64,000 nucleotides of DNA from positions 124,001-188,000 of the forward strand of contig DASYWW010000037.1 of the NCBI GenBank assembly GCA_035935655.1, in the 5' to 3' direction. This document shows positions 34,576 through 42,253 of this stretch, piece after piece (the first letter of the stretch is position 1; each line of letters opens with the position of its first letter). A model generated the notes under the pieces. It searched no databases. It had not been told where the DNA came from and worked only from the letters and a program-made list of their open reading frames with translations. Source of the stretch: Candidatus Bathyarchaeia archaeon. GTDB taxonomy: Archaea; Thermoproteota; Bathyarchaeia; 40CM-2-53-6. Both the position numbers and the translations under genes were made by a program.

Positions 34576-36000
34576 TCAAGAGAAGAAGAGTCTTGTTTCG
34601 CCCATTGTTCTGACGTCTAGCTGTTCCACGTCGACCATCAGAGGCAAGTCCTTCACAACATTCCCCAGCAACAAGCATCGTCTGGTGGGTATTCCTCTGA
34701 CAAGGTAGCGTATCGTGTCGCTGTCCGCCTTCGCCACCTTACCAATAGCTTCGATGTCATGTTCGTTTGTGAAGTTGAAGATGAACACATTGTCCGCTTG
34801 CCTGTAGATCGCCTCCTGAACAGTGTCCGGCTGGTTCGTGATGAAAGTAGTAAACAATCCAATATGCCTCATCCGCGTAACGATATCATCCCAGTAAGTA
34901 TCTCGTAAGTACAGGTGCGCCTCTTCCGCGAAGAGAAAGGCAGCCTTGAGCCAGTTCGAAGAGAGAATCTTGGTCAGTTCACCGAGAAATATTTCAACGA
35001 GTATGCGTCGAACGATCTGGCTCTGATTCTTCAGGTTCACAACCAAGACCCCGCCTCCCTCAATAGTGTGGAGAATCCGCTCTTCGGTCAGTGGGTTCGC
35101 TTCGTCAAACAATCCCGATTCCATCAAGACCTGCAGTCTAGAAGTCAGAGCCTCGCGAACGCTGTCGTGGCAGCTCCACGATTGCACAGCCTGGATAACG
35201 GTCGGCAGAGTCAGATCTCCCCGAGCTTCCAGATCCTTCCAGATAGTGGTGAAGACTTTGGACGAGGTAGCCGGAAGGTCGAGGGCGTGACTCAAGACCC
35301 CTGCTACTGTTCTCAGTCCGAGTTTGGCCATGGAGAAGTTTAGGCCACTTCTAGGGGCTAGAACGGTCAAGCGCGCAGATGATTGTCGTCCATCCTTCGA
35401 TTTGTGTAGGTTGATGTATTCCCCGTTCACGTCAAGGACAATGCATGGTGCTCCCCATCCCGCCATCGACAGAAGGAGTAGTTTTGCTAGGTGAGACTTG
35501 CCTGAGCCTTTTCTTCCAGTGATGATATTGAGACCGCCGTCGAGTCCGCTAGCGTCTACGCTTATCGTCTCGCCATCGTTGTGTCCAAGCTTGACCGGCA
35601 TTTTTCCACCGTTCATTATCAGCTTGTTGACTGCATACGGTCGAATCTTTGATGAGGTGCGTGATGGCAACCAGGACGTAGTTGGTGAGAGGCTCCCATC
35701 CTGTGCGATTGTTCCTCGGATTTTGCAGACCGCCAGCCTAGTATCTTTCAATGCATCTACCTGGCTGGAAATGTTCAAAGGATCCACGTCTTCCCCCGAA
35801 AGCTCCCCGTCCGTCATTACATCTCGGAGAATGTCCTCGAGGACTCCCGGAACATTGGCGTATTGCAGGTCAATCGCTTGGACAAGTAGGCCTCTGGATT
35901 GAGCCGGGTCCTCGATGACAAAATAGTCGCCCTTGTGAACGTGCTCGTCCGGGAAGGCTATGAGCTGGACCTCGTCTGCTTCCTTCCGGTAGATTCGCAT
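34576..36000 (-). CDS. herA: HerA-type DNA translocase
   Basis: A 474-residue FtsK/HerA-superfamily ATPase that, with NurA, resects DNA ends for recombination in archaea. An N-terminal HAS-barrel-like domain (residues 1-150) precedes the P-loop TGRKGSGKSHLAKLL (161-175). Further features are VLDVNGEYINL, the Walker B AFLFAEEAHLYLRD and TFITNQPDTV (sensor region). Its ATG directly follows the TAG of nurA (TAGATG), so the pair is coupled. It is the last gene of a four-gene minus-strand row that begins with two winged-helix proteins. A related DUF87 helicase role is the main alternative. Confidence 0.9.
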   Translation of the reverse strand: MRIYRKEADEVQLIAFPDEHVHKGDYFVIEDPAQSRGLLVQAIDLQYANVPGVLEDILRDVMTDGELSGEDVDPLNISSQVDALKDTRLAVCKIRGTIAQDGSLSPTTSWLPSRTSSKIRPYAVNKLIMNGGKMPVKLGHNDGETISVDASGLDGGLNIITGRKGSGKSHLAKLLLLSMAGWGAPCIVLDVNGEYINLHKSKDGRQSSARLTVLAPRSGLNFSMAKLGLRTVAGVLSHALDLPATSSKVFTTIWKDLEARGDLTLPTVIQAVQSWSCHDSVREALTSRLQVLMESGLFDEANPLTEERILHTIEGGGVLVVNLKNQSQIVRRILVEIFLGELTKILSSNWLKAAFLFAEEAHLYLRDTYWDDIVTRMRHIGLFTTFITNQPDTVQEAIYRQADNVFIFNFTNEHDIEAIGKVAKADSDTIRYLVRGIPTRRCLLLGNVVKDLPLMVDVEQLDVRTMGETRLFFS

Positions 36001-37107
36001 CTATGTCACGTACCTACTTGTTCCAAAGGGTCCGAACAAGGATCGTCGTAGGTTCGGCCGAGCCTGAAGACTAACATGATGGTTGCTAGCAACGAATCTC
36101 TGGACGGCGAGAATCTCGTTAGCGGTGAACGTGCTGAAGATGTGGGCGATCCTCAATGTCTCTGGGTAGCCGTGGAAGATAACATCGGTTCCGGCGATTC
36201 GGCCCAGCGCAACCAATGAGTGCTGTTCATCAGCGTCCCGGTCAATATCGGTTCGGAACAGAAATCCATCTGGTGATAGTTTCGAGACACAGACCCGTCC
36301 GAGGAATCTGATCGGATAGGCTGGATATTCGTTCTCGACAACAGAGGTGATGTCGATAATGTGGGGGATTTTTTCGGCGTCGAAAAAGCCTAGAATATTC
36401 CTCCCACCAACCGTCAGCTGGGTTGATTTCGAGAGGGCGATAACAATGCTGTTGTTGTTGCGGGCAGTGGAAAGAATTCGCTGGACTCTGCTTGAAGGGT
36501 TGTCCGGAGTCCCAGCGGTCAACGATCCATCTAGCAAAACAATACCATCCTTGACGGTGATTGCGAGTTCTTCCTGGACCCAGCGTTCTACGTGATTTCT
36601 CAGCTTCGTTAGAACCCGTAGGGTCTTGACGGATAGGCCGCCGAAAGCACGTGACTCGTCGTCTCGGTACTTTTCTTGTTGGCCATCGGAGTTGGGAATA
36701 TGGAATAGCAATGGTCCCCAGCGTGTGAAAGCGATCCTGTCGGGCTGTCTCCAGACAGCAACCGCGCGTATTGCGAAGATCATTCCGGTCTCGGTTTCGC
36801 CAATCTTTACGCTGGAGGCATCGCAGGCCGCGATTGGAACCGATTCTCTCAACGGATTGATAGGGCTGCGTTTCAACCCCATTGCAATCGAGGAGGCTCC
36901 AATTTCCAACTGCTCGTCAGAGTCTCCATCGTCCAATCCCATGTCGACAAGGGACACCGTTCTCGGGTTGAGTGTGGACCCTCGTAGCGATTGCATCGAC
37001 TTGGTTGACAGCTGGAGTAGCGCTTCGGGTATCGGATGTTGAAGTTCTTCCGGTATGCTTTTTAATTGTGCTAAGGGTTCAGTTAATTCCTGGGTGCGGT
37101 GGAGCAA
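36001..37107 (-). CDS. nurA: NurA 5'-3' nuclease
   Basis: A 368-residue RNase H-like nuclease that partners HerA in end resection. The first catalytic Asp is in IAACDASSVKIGE (near residue 95), the second in IVLLDGSLTAG (near residue 195), and HPIRFLGR-like and FHGYPETLRIAH segments follow toward the C-terminus. The apparent start is TTG 37107 (MLHRTQELTEP); a later start would lose only weakly conserved residues. A large potential RNA hairpin (37093-37164) spans its initiation region. It is adjacent to herA with zero spacing. Confidence 0.85.
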   Translation of the reverse strand: MLHRTQELTEPLAQLKSIPEELQHPIPEALLQLSTKSMQSLRGSTLNPRTVSLVDMGLDDGDSDEQLEIGASSIAMGLKRSPINPLRESVPIAACDASSVKIGETETGMIFAIRAVAVWRQPDRIAFTRWGPLLFHIPNSDGQQEKYRDDESRAFGGLSVKTLRVLTKLRNHVERWVQEELAITVKDGIVLLDGSLTAGTPDNPSSRVQRILSTARNNNSIVIALSKSTQLTVGGRNILGFFDAEKIPHIIDITSVVENEYPAYPIRFLGRVCVSKLSPDGFLFRTDIDRDADEQHSLVALGRIAGTDVIFHGYPETLRIAHIFSTFTANEILAVQRFVASNHHVSLQARPNLRRSLFGPFGTSRYVT

Positions 37108-37164
37108 GGTTAGATTCCCCCAGTATTGGGCGGGAGATCCCCCTCTCCCGCCTGTCCCCGCACC
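37093..37164 (-). other. Nested hairpin across the nurA start
   Basis: Outer arms GGTGCGG (37093-37099) and CCGCACC (37158-37164) enclose an inner perfect 8-bp hairpin, GCGGGAGA (37130-37137) with TCTCCCGC (37144-37151). In the minus-strand transcript this structure starts 11 bases after the upstream winged-helix stop and its outer stem includes nurA codons 3-5. It could act as a weak terminator or limit access to the nurA start. Confidence 0.5.
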
Positions 37165-37174
37165 CTCTCTGTTA

Positions 37175-37711
37175 TCATCCGGGCGCAGTCACCTTTGTTT
37201 CATGCTGGGACGCGGCGGCACGAGCTGTCACGCCTCTCGCGATCTCGTGTGACTTGCGAATTCCCTGAATTGACAGCCGGTAGTTTCCCTCGTTAGTCCG
37301 CTCGACGATGCCTGTCTTCGCCATCATCGCGAGGGTGTTGCGTACTGTTTTGACAGATTTTCCGATAGCTTTGCTGATATTCTCAGGACTCATATCGACG
37401 CTCGATCGAGTGCCCACGGCATGGGCAACCCGGGTGGCGAGGAGAACGAGCGAGATCGATTGTTCCGCAGACATTTCTGGTTTCAGGAAGACCGCTTCAC
37501 CATCAGGTGTTAGTTTGACTGTCTCGGAGAGATCGTCCACCATCGACGAGTAATCTGGAGAAAATGTCAGTTTCGATGCGAGTGAATAGTTGGGCAGAAC
37601 CTGTGCTGCAAACCTCATGACCTCCTGGACCACAGTCTCCAAATCGCCTTCGACTGTGTGTTTGATGTCTCCCCATTCGATCTGAACTTTGACCTTCGGA
37701 CGCTCCGTCAT
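37175..37711 (-). CDS. Winged-helix protein, paralogue B
   Basis: A 178-residue protein with an N-terminal alpha/beta region (VKVQIEWGDIKHTVEGDLETVV, then LPNYSLASKLTFS) and a C-terminal winged helix (about residues 108-155, ISKAIGKSVKTVRNTLAMMAKTGIVER). It shares layout and several positions with the gene immediately upstream (ASKL, SLxxLA.., IVER..xGxYRLS/T), so the two arose by tandem duplication. It probably binds DNA. Co-location with nurA-herA suggests control of, or a part in, DNA-end processing, but there is no direct evidence. Six bases separate it from its paralogue. Confidence 0.72.
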   Translation of the reverse strand: MTERPKVKVQIEWGDIKHTVEGDLETVVQEVMRFAAQVLPNYSLASKLTFSPDYSSMVDDLSETVKLTPDGEAVFLKPEMSAEQSISLVLLATRVAHAVGTRSSVDMSPENISKAIGKSVKTVRNTLAMMAKTGIVERTNEGNYRLSIQGIRKSHEIARGVTARAAASQHETKVTAPG

Positions 37712-37717
37712 CGCGTT

Positions 37718-38266
37718 CTACCTCTCCGGCAACTGCACAGCCTTCGGCATCAATGTCTGGATGACGACGCGCTGTCCCATTGTCGTAAGCCGGTAGGAGC
37801 CCTTTCCGATTCGTTCGATCAGTTGCTCCCTTACCAGTTCGCTGAGCCGGCCAGCAATTGTCCCAGTCACTCGGCCTGTAATTTTTGCTAGTTCGTCGAG
37901 AGAGATTGAGTCGTTGTCCCTTTTCCCCATCAAGTAGAACATGCGGGCTCCAGCGACGTGAAGCATCATGAGCTCTCTATCCTTCAAGGTCGCCGTATCT
38001 TTCAGGATCACAAGACCTTCTGGAGAGTAGGCGAGGACCCCTGCGCAGCTTTGCAGAAACTCTGTGCTGTCGACTGAGAGTACGAGCTTCGATGCTAGCT
38101 CCAGAGAGGGGTAGGCTTTTGAGAAGAAGATGACAAGTTCCCGAACTACGTTTTCGGGACTACCGATGACCTTGGTCTCCGCTCCGTTGTGTCTTACGAT
38201 GACTTCTATGGTTCCGGTAGGTTGGCTTGATTGAACTGATCTCTGAACTGCTTCAAGGTCGGACAA
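37718..38266 (-). CDS. Winged-helix protein, paralogue A
   Basis: A 182-residue relative of the following gene. The N-terminal domain has TIEVIVRHNGAETKVIGSPENVVRELVIFF, then LELASKLVLS, and the C-terminal winged helix is SLDELAKITGRVTGTIAGRLSELVREQLIERIGKGSYRL (about 121-160). It is the first gene of the row leading through nurA to herA. A TATA box embedded in a TTGTT/AACAA dyad (38292-38308) precedes it, the arrangement expected if it or its paralogue represses its own operon. Confidence 0.72.
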   Translation of the reverse strand: MSDLEAVQRSVQSSQPTGTIEVIVRHNGAETKVIGSPENVVRELVIFFSKAYPSLELASKLVLSVDSTEFLQSCAGVLAYSPEGLVILKDTATLKDRELMMLHVAGARMFYLMGKRDNDSISLDELAKITGRVTGTIAGRLSELVREQLIERIGKGSYRLTTMGQRVVIQTLMPKAVQLPER

Positions 38267-38291
38267 TATTGCTCAGCCCGAGCATTCTTCG

Positions 38292-38308
38292 TTGTTGATA
38301 TATAACAA
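38292..38308 (-). promoter_or_regulatory. TATA box inside an inverted repeat
   Basis: TTGTT (38292-38296) and AACAA (38304-38308) flank GATATAT. On the minus strand the core reads TTATATATC, about 30 nt before the ATG at 38266, giving a leaderless message. A dyad over the TATA box is a classic archaeal repressor site. Confidence 0.5.
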
Positions 38309-38330
38309 TTTTCGGTCCCGACATGCTGTC

Positions 38331-38416
38331 TACAAGGTGTTACTTTGAGAAACGGGAGTGAAAGTGAAAGTGTTTCGCCGAAACAATACGCTCGGGACGC
38401 CATACAAGGTGTTACT
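38331..38416. repeat. 14-bp direct repeat pair with a central palindrome
   Basis: TACAAGGTGTTACT occurs at 38331-38344 and again at 38403-38416. Midway lies a perfect palindrome TGTTTCG-C-CGAAACA (38371-38385), preceded by AGTGAAAGTGAAAGTG. The set lies between the divergent winged-helix genes at 38266 and 38506 and looks like protein-binding sites. Confidence 0.55.
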
Positions 38417-38505
38417 CCCAGCCCTCTCAGGAACATGCAAAGAGAACTACTAAAATCACGTCTCCCGCAACAGCTTTATGAGCTTGACGTGCGACCCTCC
38501 CAAGA

Positions 38506-38757
38506 ATGAATTACAACGAGCTCAAGATTCGCATACTCGGACTCTTCGAATCTACCCGAGAATTCGACAGTCTGAACATTCGAGAGCTCTTGGCTAGAGA
38601 GACGACTCTCAAGTTGACGGACAAAGCTGTCGAGATGGCACTCATGCGCTACTGGAGACAGGGGCTGCTTAGCCGGACCCGACGAGCGAGCAGGTTTCAG
38701 TACACTCTAACCGAACGTGGCCTTGCCCGGAGAGAGTGGTTGCTCAAGAATCAATGA
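38506..38757 (+). CDS. Small winged-helix protein
   Basis: An 83-residue protein consisting of a single winged helix: a helical start (NYNELKIRILGLFESTREFD), a recognition region (TDKAVEMALMRYWRQGLLSR) and a wing (RASRFQYTLTERGLARREWLL). The shape resembles compact archaeal DNA-binding proteins of the PadR/MarR type. ATG 38506 is preceded by GCTTTATGAG (38470-38479), a possible TATA box giving a leaderless message. It diverges from the nurA-herA row across a repeat-rich spacer. Confidence 0.72.
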   Translation: MNYNELKIRILGLFESTREFDSLNIRELLARETTLKLTDKAVEMALMRYWRQGLLSRTRRASRFQYTLTERGLARREWLLKNQ

Positions 38758-38773
38758 GCTGCCGTGAGGAAAC

Positions 38774-39796
38774 CTACTCTAACTTCAGAGTCATGAAAAT
38801 CTCATCGACATATCCTTCTTGCAGCCACCCCGGCAATCTGCCAGATTCTTCGAACCCAGCTTTCCTGTAAAGCGCCTGCGCCGGGCTGTTTCCGTCGAAA
38901 ACGCTCAGCCAGACCCTGCCTAGGTGTAATCTCATCGCGAGAGTCTTTGAAGCCTCCATCAGCATTGTTCCGACCCCGAGGCCTTGGTAGTCCGGCCTGA
39001 CGAAGATTCCGGTTCCCATTGAGTGTTGCATGACTTGGGCCGGAGATCCGAAGAGGTCGACGGACCCAACTGGTTCCCCAATAACTTCGTCTTCACACAC
39101 GATCGGAAAGACCTGCTTTGCTGCAACCCTTTGTTGATAATCTCCGGGTGTAAATGGGTATAGTCCTTCGAAGACCCCTGAACCGATCCCGCGCATCACG
39201 TTGTGATGAACTGTGAACTTGTCGAGGATCGGCCGGTCTTCTGACCGGTAGCCTCTGATTCTCAGCTTGGGTGTTTTTGCCTTCTCAACCTCGACAGCCT
39301 TGTACAAGCCGGGCTTCGCGTAGTTTCTTCGGACGATAGGCTTGTACCTTGAACCTAGTTCCTTGTAGAGAAGATGATAGTCAAATCTCCTCCCATCGAG
39401 TGATACGACTCCCGGCAAAGAGGCGCCGACAGAGAACCCTAGCGCCTTTAGCGCCTGAAGCCGCTTCTTGTCGTATCCGAAAACATTGGTTCGAAGAACG
39501 ATTTTCTCACCTGCAACAGCGGCTCGCTCAACAAGCCTGGTTGCGTCCCTTAGTCCGGAAACGGAATCTGTTACAACGCGAAATCTCGCGGTAGGAGCCT
39601 GCTTCTCTCTTCCTGCGTTATAGGAGAACAGCGCGTTAACAACCCGTCCCCTTAACAGAACATAGCTGCTGCCGGATGCAAAGAATTCTCCAAGCAAACC
39701 ATCACCGATCGGAAGAAGACGCCCGACTTGCAAACTCCTCTCGTTGAGATAGTCAAGGGCTTTAGATGGATCACTTTCGAGTGGGACGATTTTCAA
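38774..39796 (-). CDS. Tandem GNAT-domain acetyltransferase
   Basis: A 340-residue protein with two acetyltransferase-like halves. The C-terminal half (about residues 175-340) is canonical: RIRGYRSEDRPILDKF at the start, GTGIFVRPDYQGLGVGTMLMEA as the acetyl-CoA loop, and VFDGNSPAQALYRKAGFEESGR. The N-terminal half (1-160) has a degenerate fold ending in LKALGFSVGASLPGVV and a GRRFDYHLLYKEL segment, without a clear CoA loop. The acceptor substrate cannot be predicted. It converges on the small winged-helix gene. Confidence 0.82.
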   Translation of the reverse strand: MKIVPLESDPSKALDYLNERSLQVGRLLPIGDGLLGEFFASGSSYVLLRGRVVNALFSYNAGREKQAPTARFRVVTDSVSGLRDATRLVERAAVAGEKIVLRTNVFGYDKKRLQALKALGFSVGASLPGVVSLDGRRFDYHLLYKELGSRYKPIVRRNYAKPGLYKAVEVEKAKTPKLRIRGYRSEDRPILDKFTVHHNVMRGIGSGVFEGLYPFTPGDYQQRVAAKQVFPIVCEDEVIGEPVGSVDLFGSPAQVMQHSMGTGIFVRPDYQGLGVGTMLMEASKTLAMRLHLGRVWLSVFDGNSPAQALYRKAGFEESGRLPGWLQEGYVDEIFMTLKLE

Positions 39797-39952
39797 AACA
39801 TTCCAGCTTGCTCATCATTAGATTCTTAAAACCAGTTGAGACTTGTCCGATTTTGACGGGTTACTAACTTCTGCATCCATGCGCACCCTGGTCCGTTCAT
39901 TGTTCTCTTCCAATCGTAAGGCAGAAAAGACTAGGACTAGATGCATTGGTTA

Positions 39953-40073
39953 GCGGCCGTAGTCTAGCCTGGTCTAGGACATAGCCCTAGCGCGTCCAGT
40001 GGGCTTCCAACCCAACGACCCGGGAAGCCGTCTAAACAACGGCTCGGGACTTCAAATCCCGGCGGCCGCACCA
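39953..40073 (+). tRNA. tRNA-Gly(UCC) with two introns and encoded CCA
   Basis: Acceptor arms GCGGCCG (39953-39959) and CGGCCGC (40063-40069) pair perfectly, followed by A and CCA. D-arm GTCT/GGAC is 39962-39980. Removing 39983-39999 (17 nt) joins AT to TGGG and restores a perfect anticodon stem TTGGG/CCCAA around loop CTTCCAA (anticodon TCC, 40006-40008). Removing 40025-40050 (26 nt) joins CCGGG to TTCAAAT and CCCGG, a standard T-arm. Both cuts sit after the second base of 3-nt bulges flanking 4-bp helices (GGAC/GTCC and CCCG/CGGG), the bulge-helix-bulge recognised by archaeal splicing endonuclease. The mature tRNA is 78 nt with CCA. The introns are at positions 27/28 and 53/54. Confidence 0.92.
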
Positions 40074-40079
40074 CCCAAG

Positions 40080-40328
40080 CTATCGATTGTTTCTAACAGG
40101 CCTAAACGCGACGATTAGCCACCAGACGACTGCCTGTCCTGCGATAGTTATCGCAGTAAGTTCTAATCCGCTGATCGCGAATAACGGAACGAAATAGGTC
40201 AAGATGGAAGCCGAGGGAATACTTGCAGTCTTCCTTGGAACTTGAGAATTCTTGTTGAGCACCGTTGGCAAGCTGAACACAGCAAGCCCAGCACTGCCGA
40301 TCGAGATCAGAAGGTCCACCAAGCTCAC
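40080..40328 (-). CDS. Small membrane protein
   Basis: An 82-residue protein with two or three hydrophobic segments: residues 4-22 (LLISIGSAGLAVFSLPTVL), 40-58 and 60-76 (ISGLELTAITIAGQAVVWWLIV). A short polar loop, NKNSQVPRKTAS, connects the first two. The first helix pattern faintly recalls half-size PQ-loop/SWEET-type carriers, but I would not assign it. It starts at GTG 40328 and ends six bases from the tRNA-Gly 3' end, transcribed toward it. Confidence 0.6.
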   Translation of the reverse strand: MSLVDLLISIGSAGLAVFSLPTVLNKNSQVPRKTASIPSASILTYFVPLFAISGLELTAITIAGQAVVWWLIVAFRPVRNNR

Positions 40329-40558
40329 AAGTAATGCCTCTATTGGTCGCTGTTTTTCCTACGCACTCCAATACAAAAGTCGACAGTTACGTCCGGCCTC
40401 CTTCTGCCGTGCTAAACCTGGGCGTGAGATCTTCGTGATCAATCCTAGCGAGCAAGCCTCTATGAACCACAGAGTCCATTGCTCACGGAATACTACGGTG
40501 AGCATTCACGCTCCAGTCCAAGACGAGTAACGACTCCAAAGCAGTCTCAGCTGAGACC

Positions 40559-42229
40559 TTGGTTGGCTTATGGGGCAGTGAGGCTGGTTTTGGGCCCAAG
40601 GTTCGTGGGGAACTCAACATTGACGGAAGAGGTTCCGAGTGGCGCGCGAGAATAGCTGGCTCCGAATCCCCTGTTGCAGTCAGAGGGACAATAGTGACAT
40701 TCGATCTTCCTGATCGGAAGGGAGGGTTTCGTGGCTACATCGACACAGATTCGCATCGGATCATAGGACATTGGATTCAGCCTGTTGGAGTCTTCTTGAA
40801 CAATCAGTACGCCACACCTGTAAGCCTGGTTCAGTCTGACCGCGAATCATGGAAAGGAAACGTCGTTCCTCTTGACGATCATCTTACCGTCTTCATGATG
40901 ATCCAGAAGAAGGCGGATGGGTCGATAGGAGCGTTTTGGCGGAATCCAGAGTTCAACCTTGGGATGGGCCGTCCCTTTCAGGTCAGGCGTGACGGCAGAG
41001 AAGTGGTTCTTGTCAATCTCCGCAAAGAGACAGAAGAATTGAAGGGTACGTACGATGATCAAACAGATCATCTGCTGATCAATCTGCCCGGTTACGATAC
41101 AACGCTAGACTTCTCTAGGCGCGATCGAGAAAACGCAAAGGGATTCTATCCTCGCACAGCCGCTCTGGATCATTTTGTTCCCCAGCAACCGGTTGCCCGC
41201 AAGGACGGTTGGTCTACTGCATCTCTCGAGGAGGTGCGACTGGACCCGAAACCGATCACTGCTCTCATCGAACGGATGCTCCGGACAGAGACGCTTGATT
41301 ACACGACTCCGTACGTTCACAGTCTGTTGATAGCTCGTCACGGAAAGCTGGTGCTTGAGGAATACTTCTACGGATTCAATTGGAGTCTTCCACACGATAC
41401 TAGGTCGGGGGGAAAAACTCTCGGATCATCACTAATCGGCATCGCAATGTCACAAGACGTTAAGCTGGAACTTCAGACTCCTGTCCTGTTCCTCTTTCCC
41501 GAATACAAAGAGATCGCCAATCTCGACGAACGCAAAAAGAGAATGACCGTTGAGAGCCTGTTGACCATGACGTCTGGACTCGCTGGCGATGATAACGAAG
41601 ACACTTCCCCGGGCAGCGAGGACCATATGCAGAACCAACAATCGCAGCCTGACTGGTACAAGTACGCCCTAGACCTCCGGATGGCTAACGAGCCCGGAGG
41701 CGAGAAGGCTGTCTACTGTTCGCCGGCAATCAACCTGCTCGGAGGAATTGTCAGGAACACAACCGGAGTATGGCTTCCGGAATATTTCTACAAATATTTC
41801 GCCGAACCGTTGGACATCGGGTTGTATCATCTGAACCTGATGCCTTCAGGCGATGGCTACGTGGGCGGTGGCGCTTACTTGCGTCCGCGAGATCAGCTAA
41901 AACTTGGACAGCTCTACCTCTCAGGCGGGATTTGGAATGGCAAACGGCTGTTGAGCAAGTCCTGGGCGGATTCGTCTACACGGCAACACTCTAGCTTTGA
42001 CCAAGACCATCGTTATGGTTACGCGTGGCATATCCGGGACCTAACTGTCGGCGGGCTTGCATACCGAGAGTATTCGGCGGAGGGAAACGGTGGTCAGCTG
42101 GTAATCGTCATTCCTGAGCTAGACTTGACCGTTGGGTTCACAGCAGGAAATTATGGCAACTTTCCGACTTGGTACAAGTTCATTCAAGAGCTCGTGCCAC
42201 AGTTCATTATTCCAGCTGCACTTAGCTAG
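40559..42229 (+). CDS. Serine hydrolase of the beta-lactamase/PBP4 (class C) family
   Basis: A 556-residue protein. The N-terminal 200 residues are a beta-rich lipocalin-like region (VRGELNIDGRGSEWRARIAG, GYIDTDSHRIIGHW). The C-terminal 320 residues are a serine beta-lactamase-like domain with the SxxK nucleophile motif SGGK (in DTRSGGKTLGSSL), MTVESLLTMTSGLAGDD, YCSPAINLLGGIV at the YxN position, and GYAWHIRD/GNGGQLVIVIP toward the end. Related proteins are mostly bacterial esterases or peptidases. There is no signal peptide from TTG 40559. The frame is open back to 40502 but lacks another usual start, so a secretion leader is not evident. Transfer from bacteria is plausible. Confidence 0.85.
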   Translation: MVGLWGSEAGFGPKVRGELNIDGRGSEWRARIAGSESPVAVRGTIVTFDLPDRKGGFRGYIDTDSHRIIGHWIQPVGVFLNNQYATPVSLVQSDRESWKGNVVPLDDHLTVFMMIQKKADGSIGAFWRNPEFNLGMGRPFQVRRDGREVVLVNLRKETEELKGTYDDQTDHLLINLPGYDTTLDFSRRDRENAKGFYPRTAALDHFVPQQPVARKDGWSTASLEEVRLDPKPITALIERMLRTETLDYTTPYVHSLLIARHGKLVLEEYFYGFNWSLPHDTRSGGKTLGSSLIGIAMSQDVKLELQTPVLFLFPEYKEIANLDERKKRMTVESLLTMTSGLAGDDNEDTSPGSEDHMQNQQSQPDWYKYALDLRMANEPGGEKAVYCSPAINLLGGIVRNTTGVWLPEYFYKYFAEPLDIGLYHLNLMPSGDGYVGGGAYLRPRDQLKLGQLYLSGGIWNGKRLLSKSWADSSTRQHSSFDQDHRYGYAWHIRDLTVGGLAYREYSAEGNGGQLVIVIPELDLTVGFTAGNYGNFPTWYKFIQELVPQFIIPAALS

Positions 42230-42253
42230 TGCCGATTTGCAAATAGACGAGCA

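Noticed and set aside
39981-40006. Anticodon stem AGCCC/GGGCT without intron removal in the tRNA
   Set aside because: It leaves a 13-nt loop and no valid anticodon position, and the T-arm would still be abnormal. The two-intron model repairs every arm.
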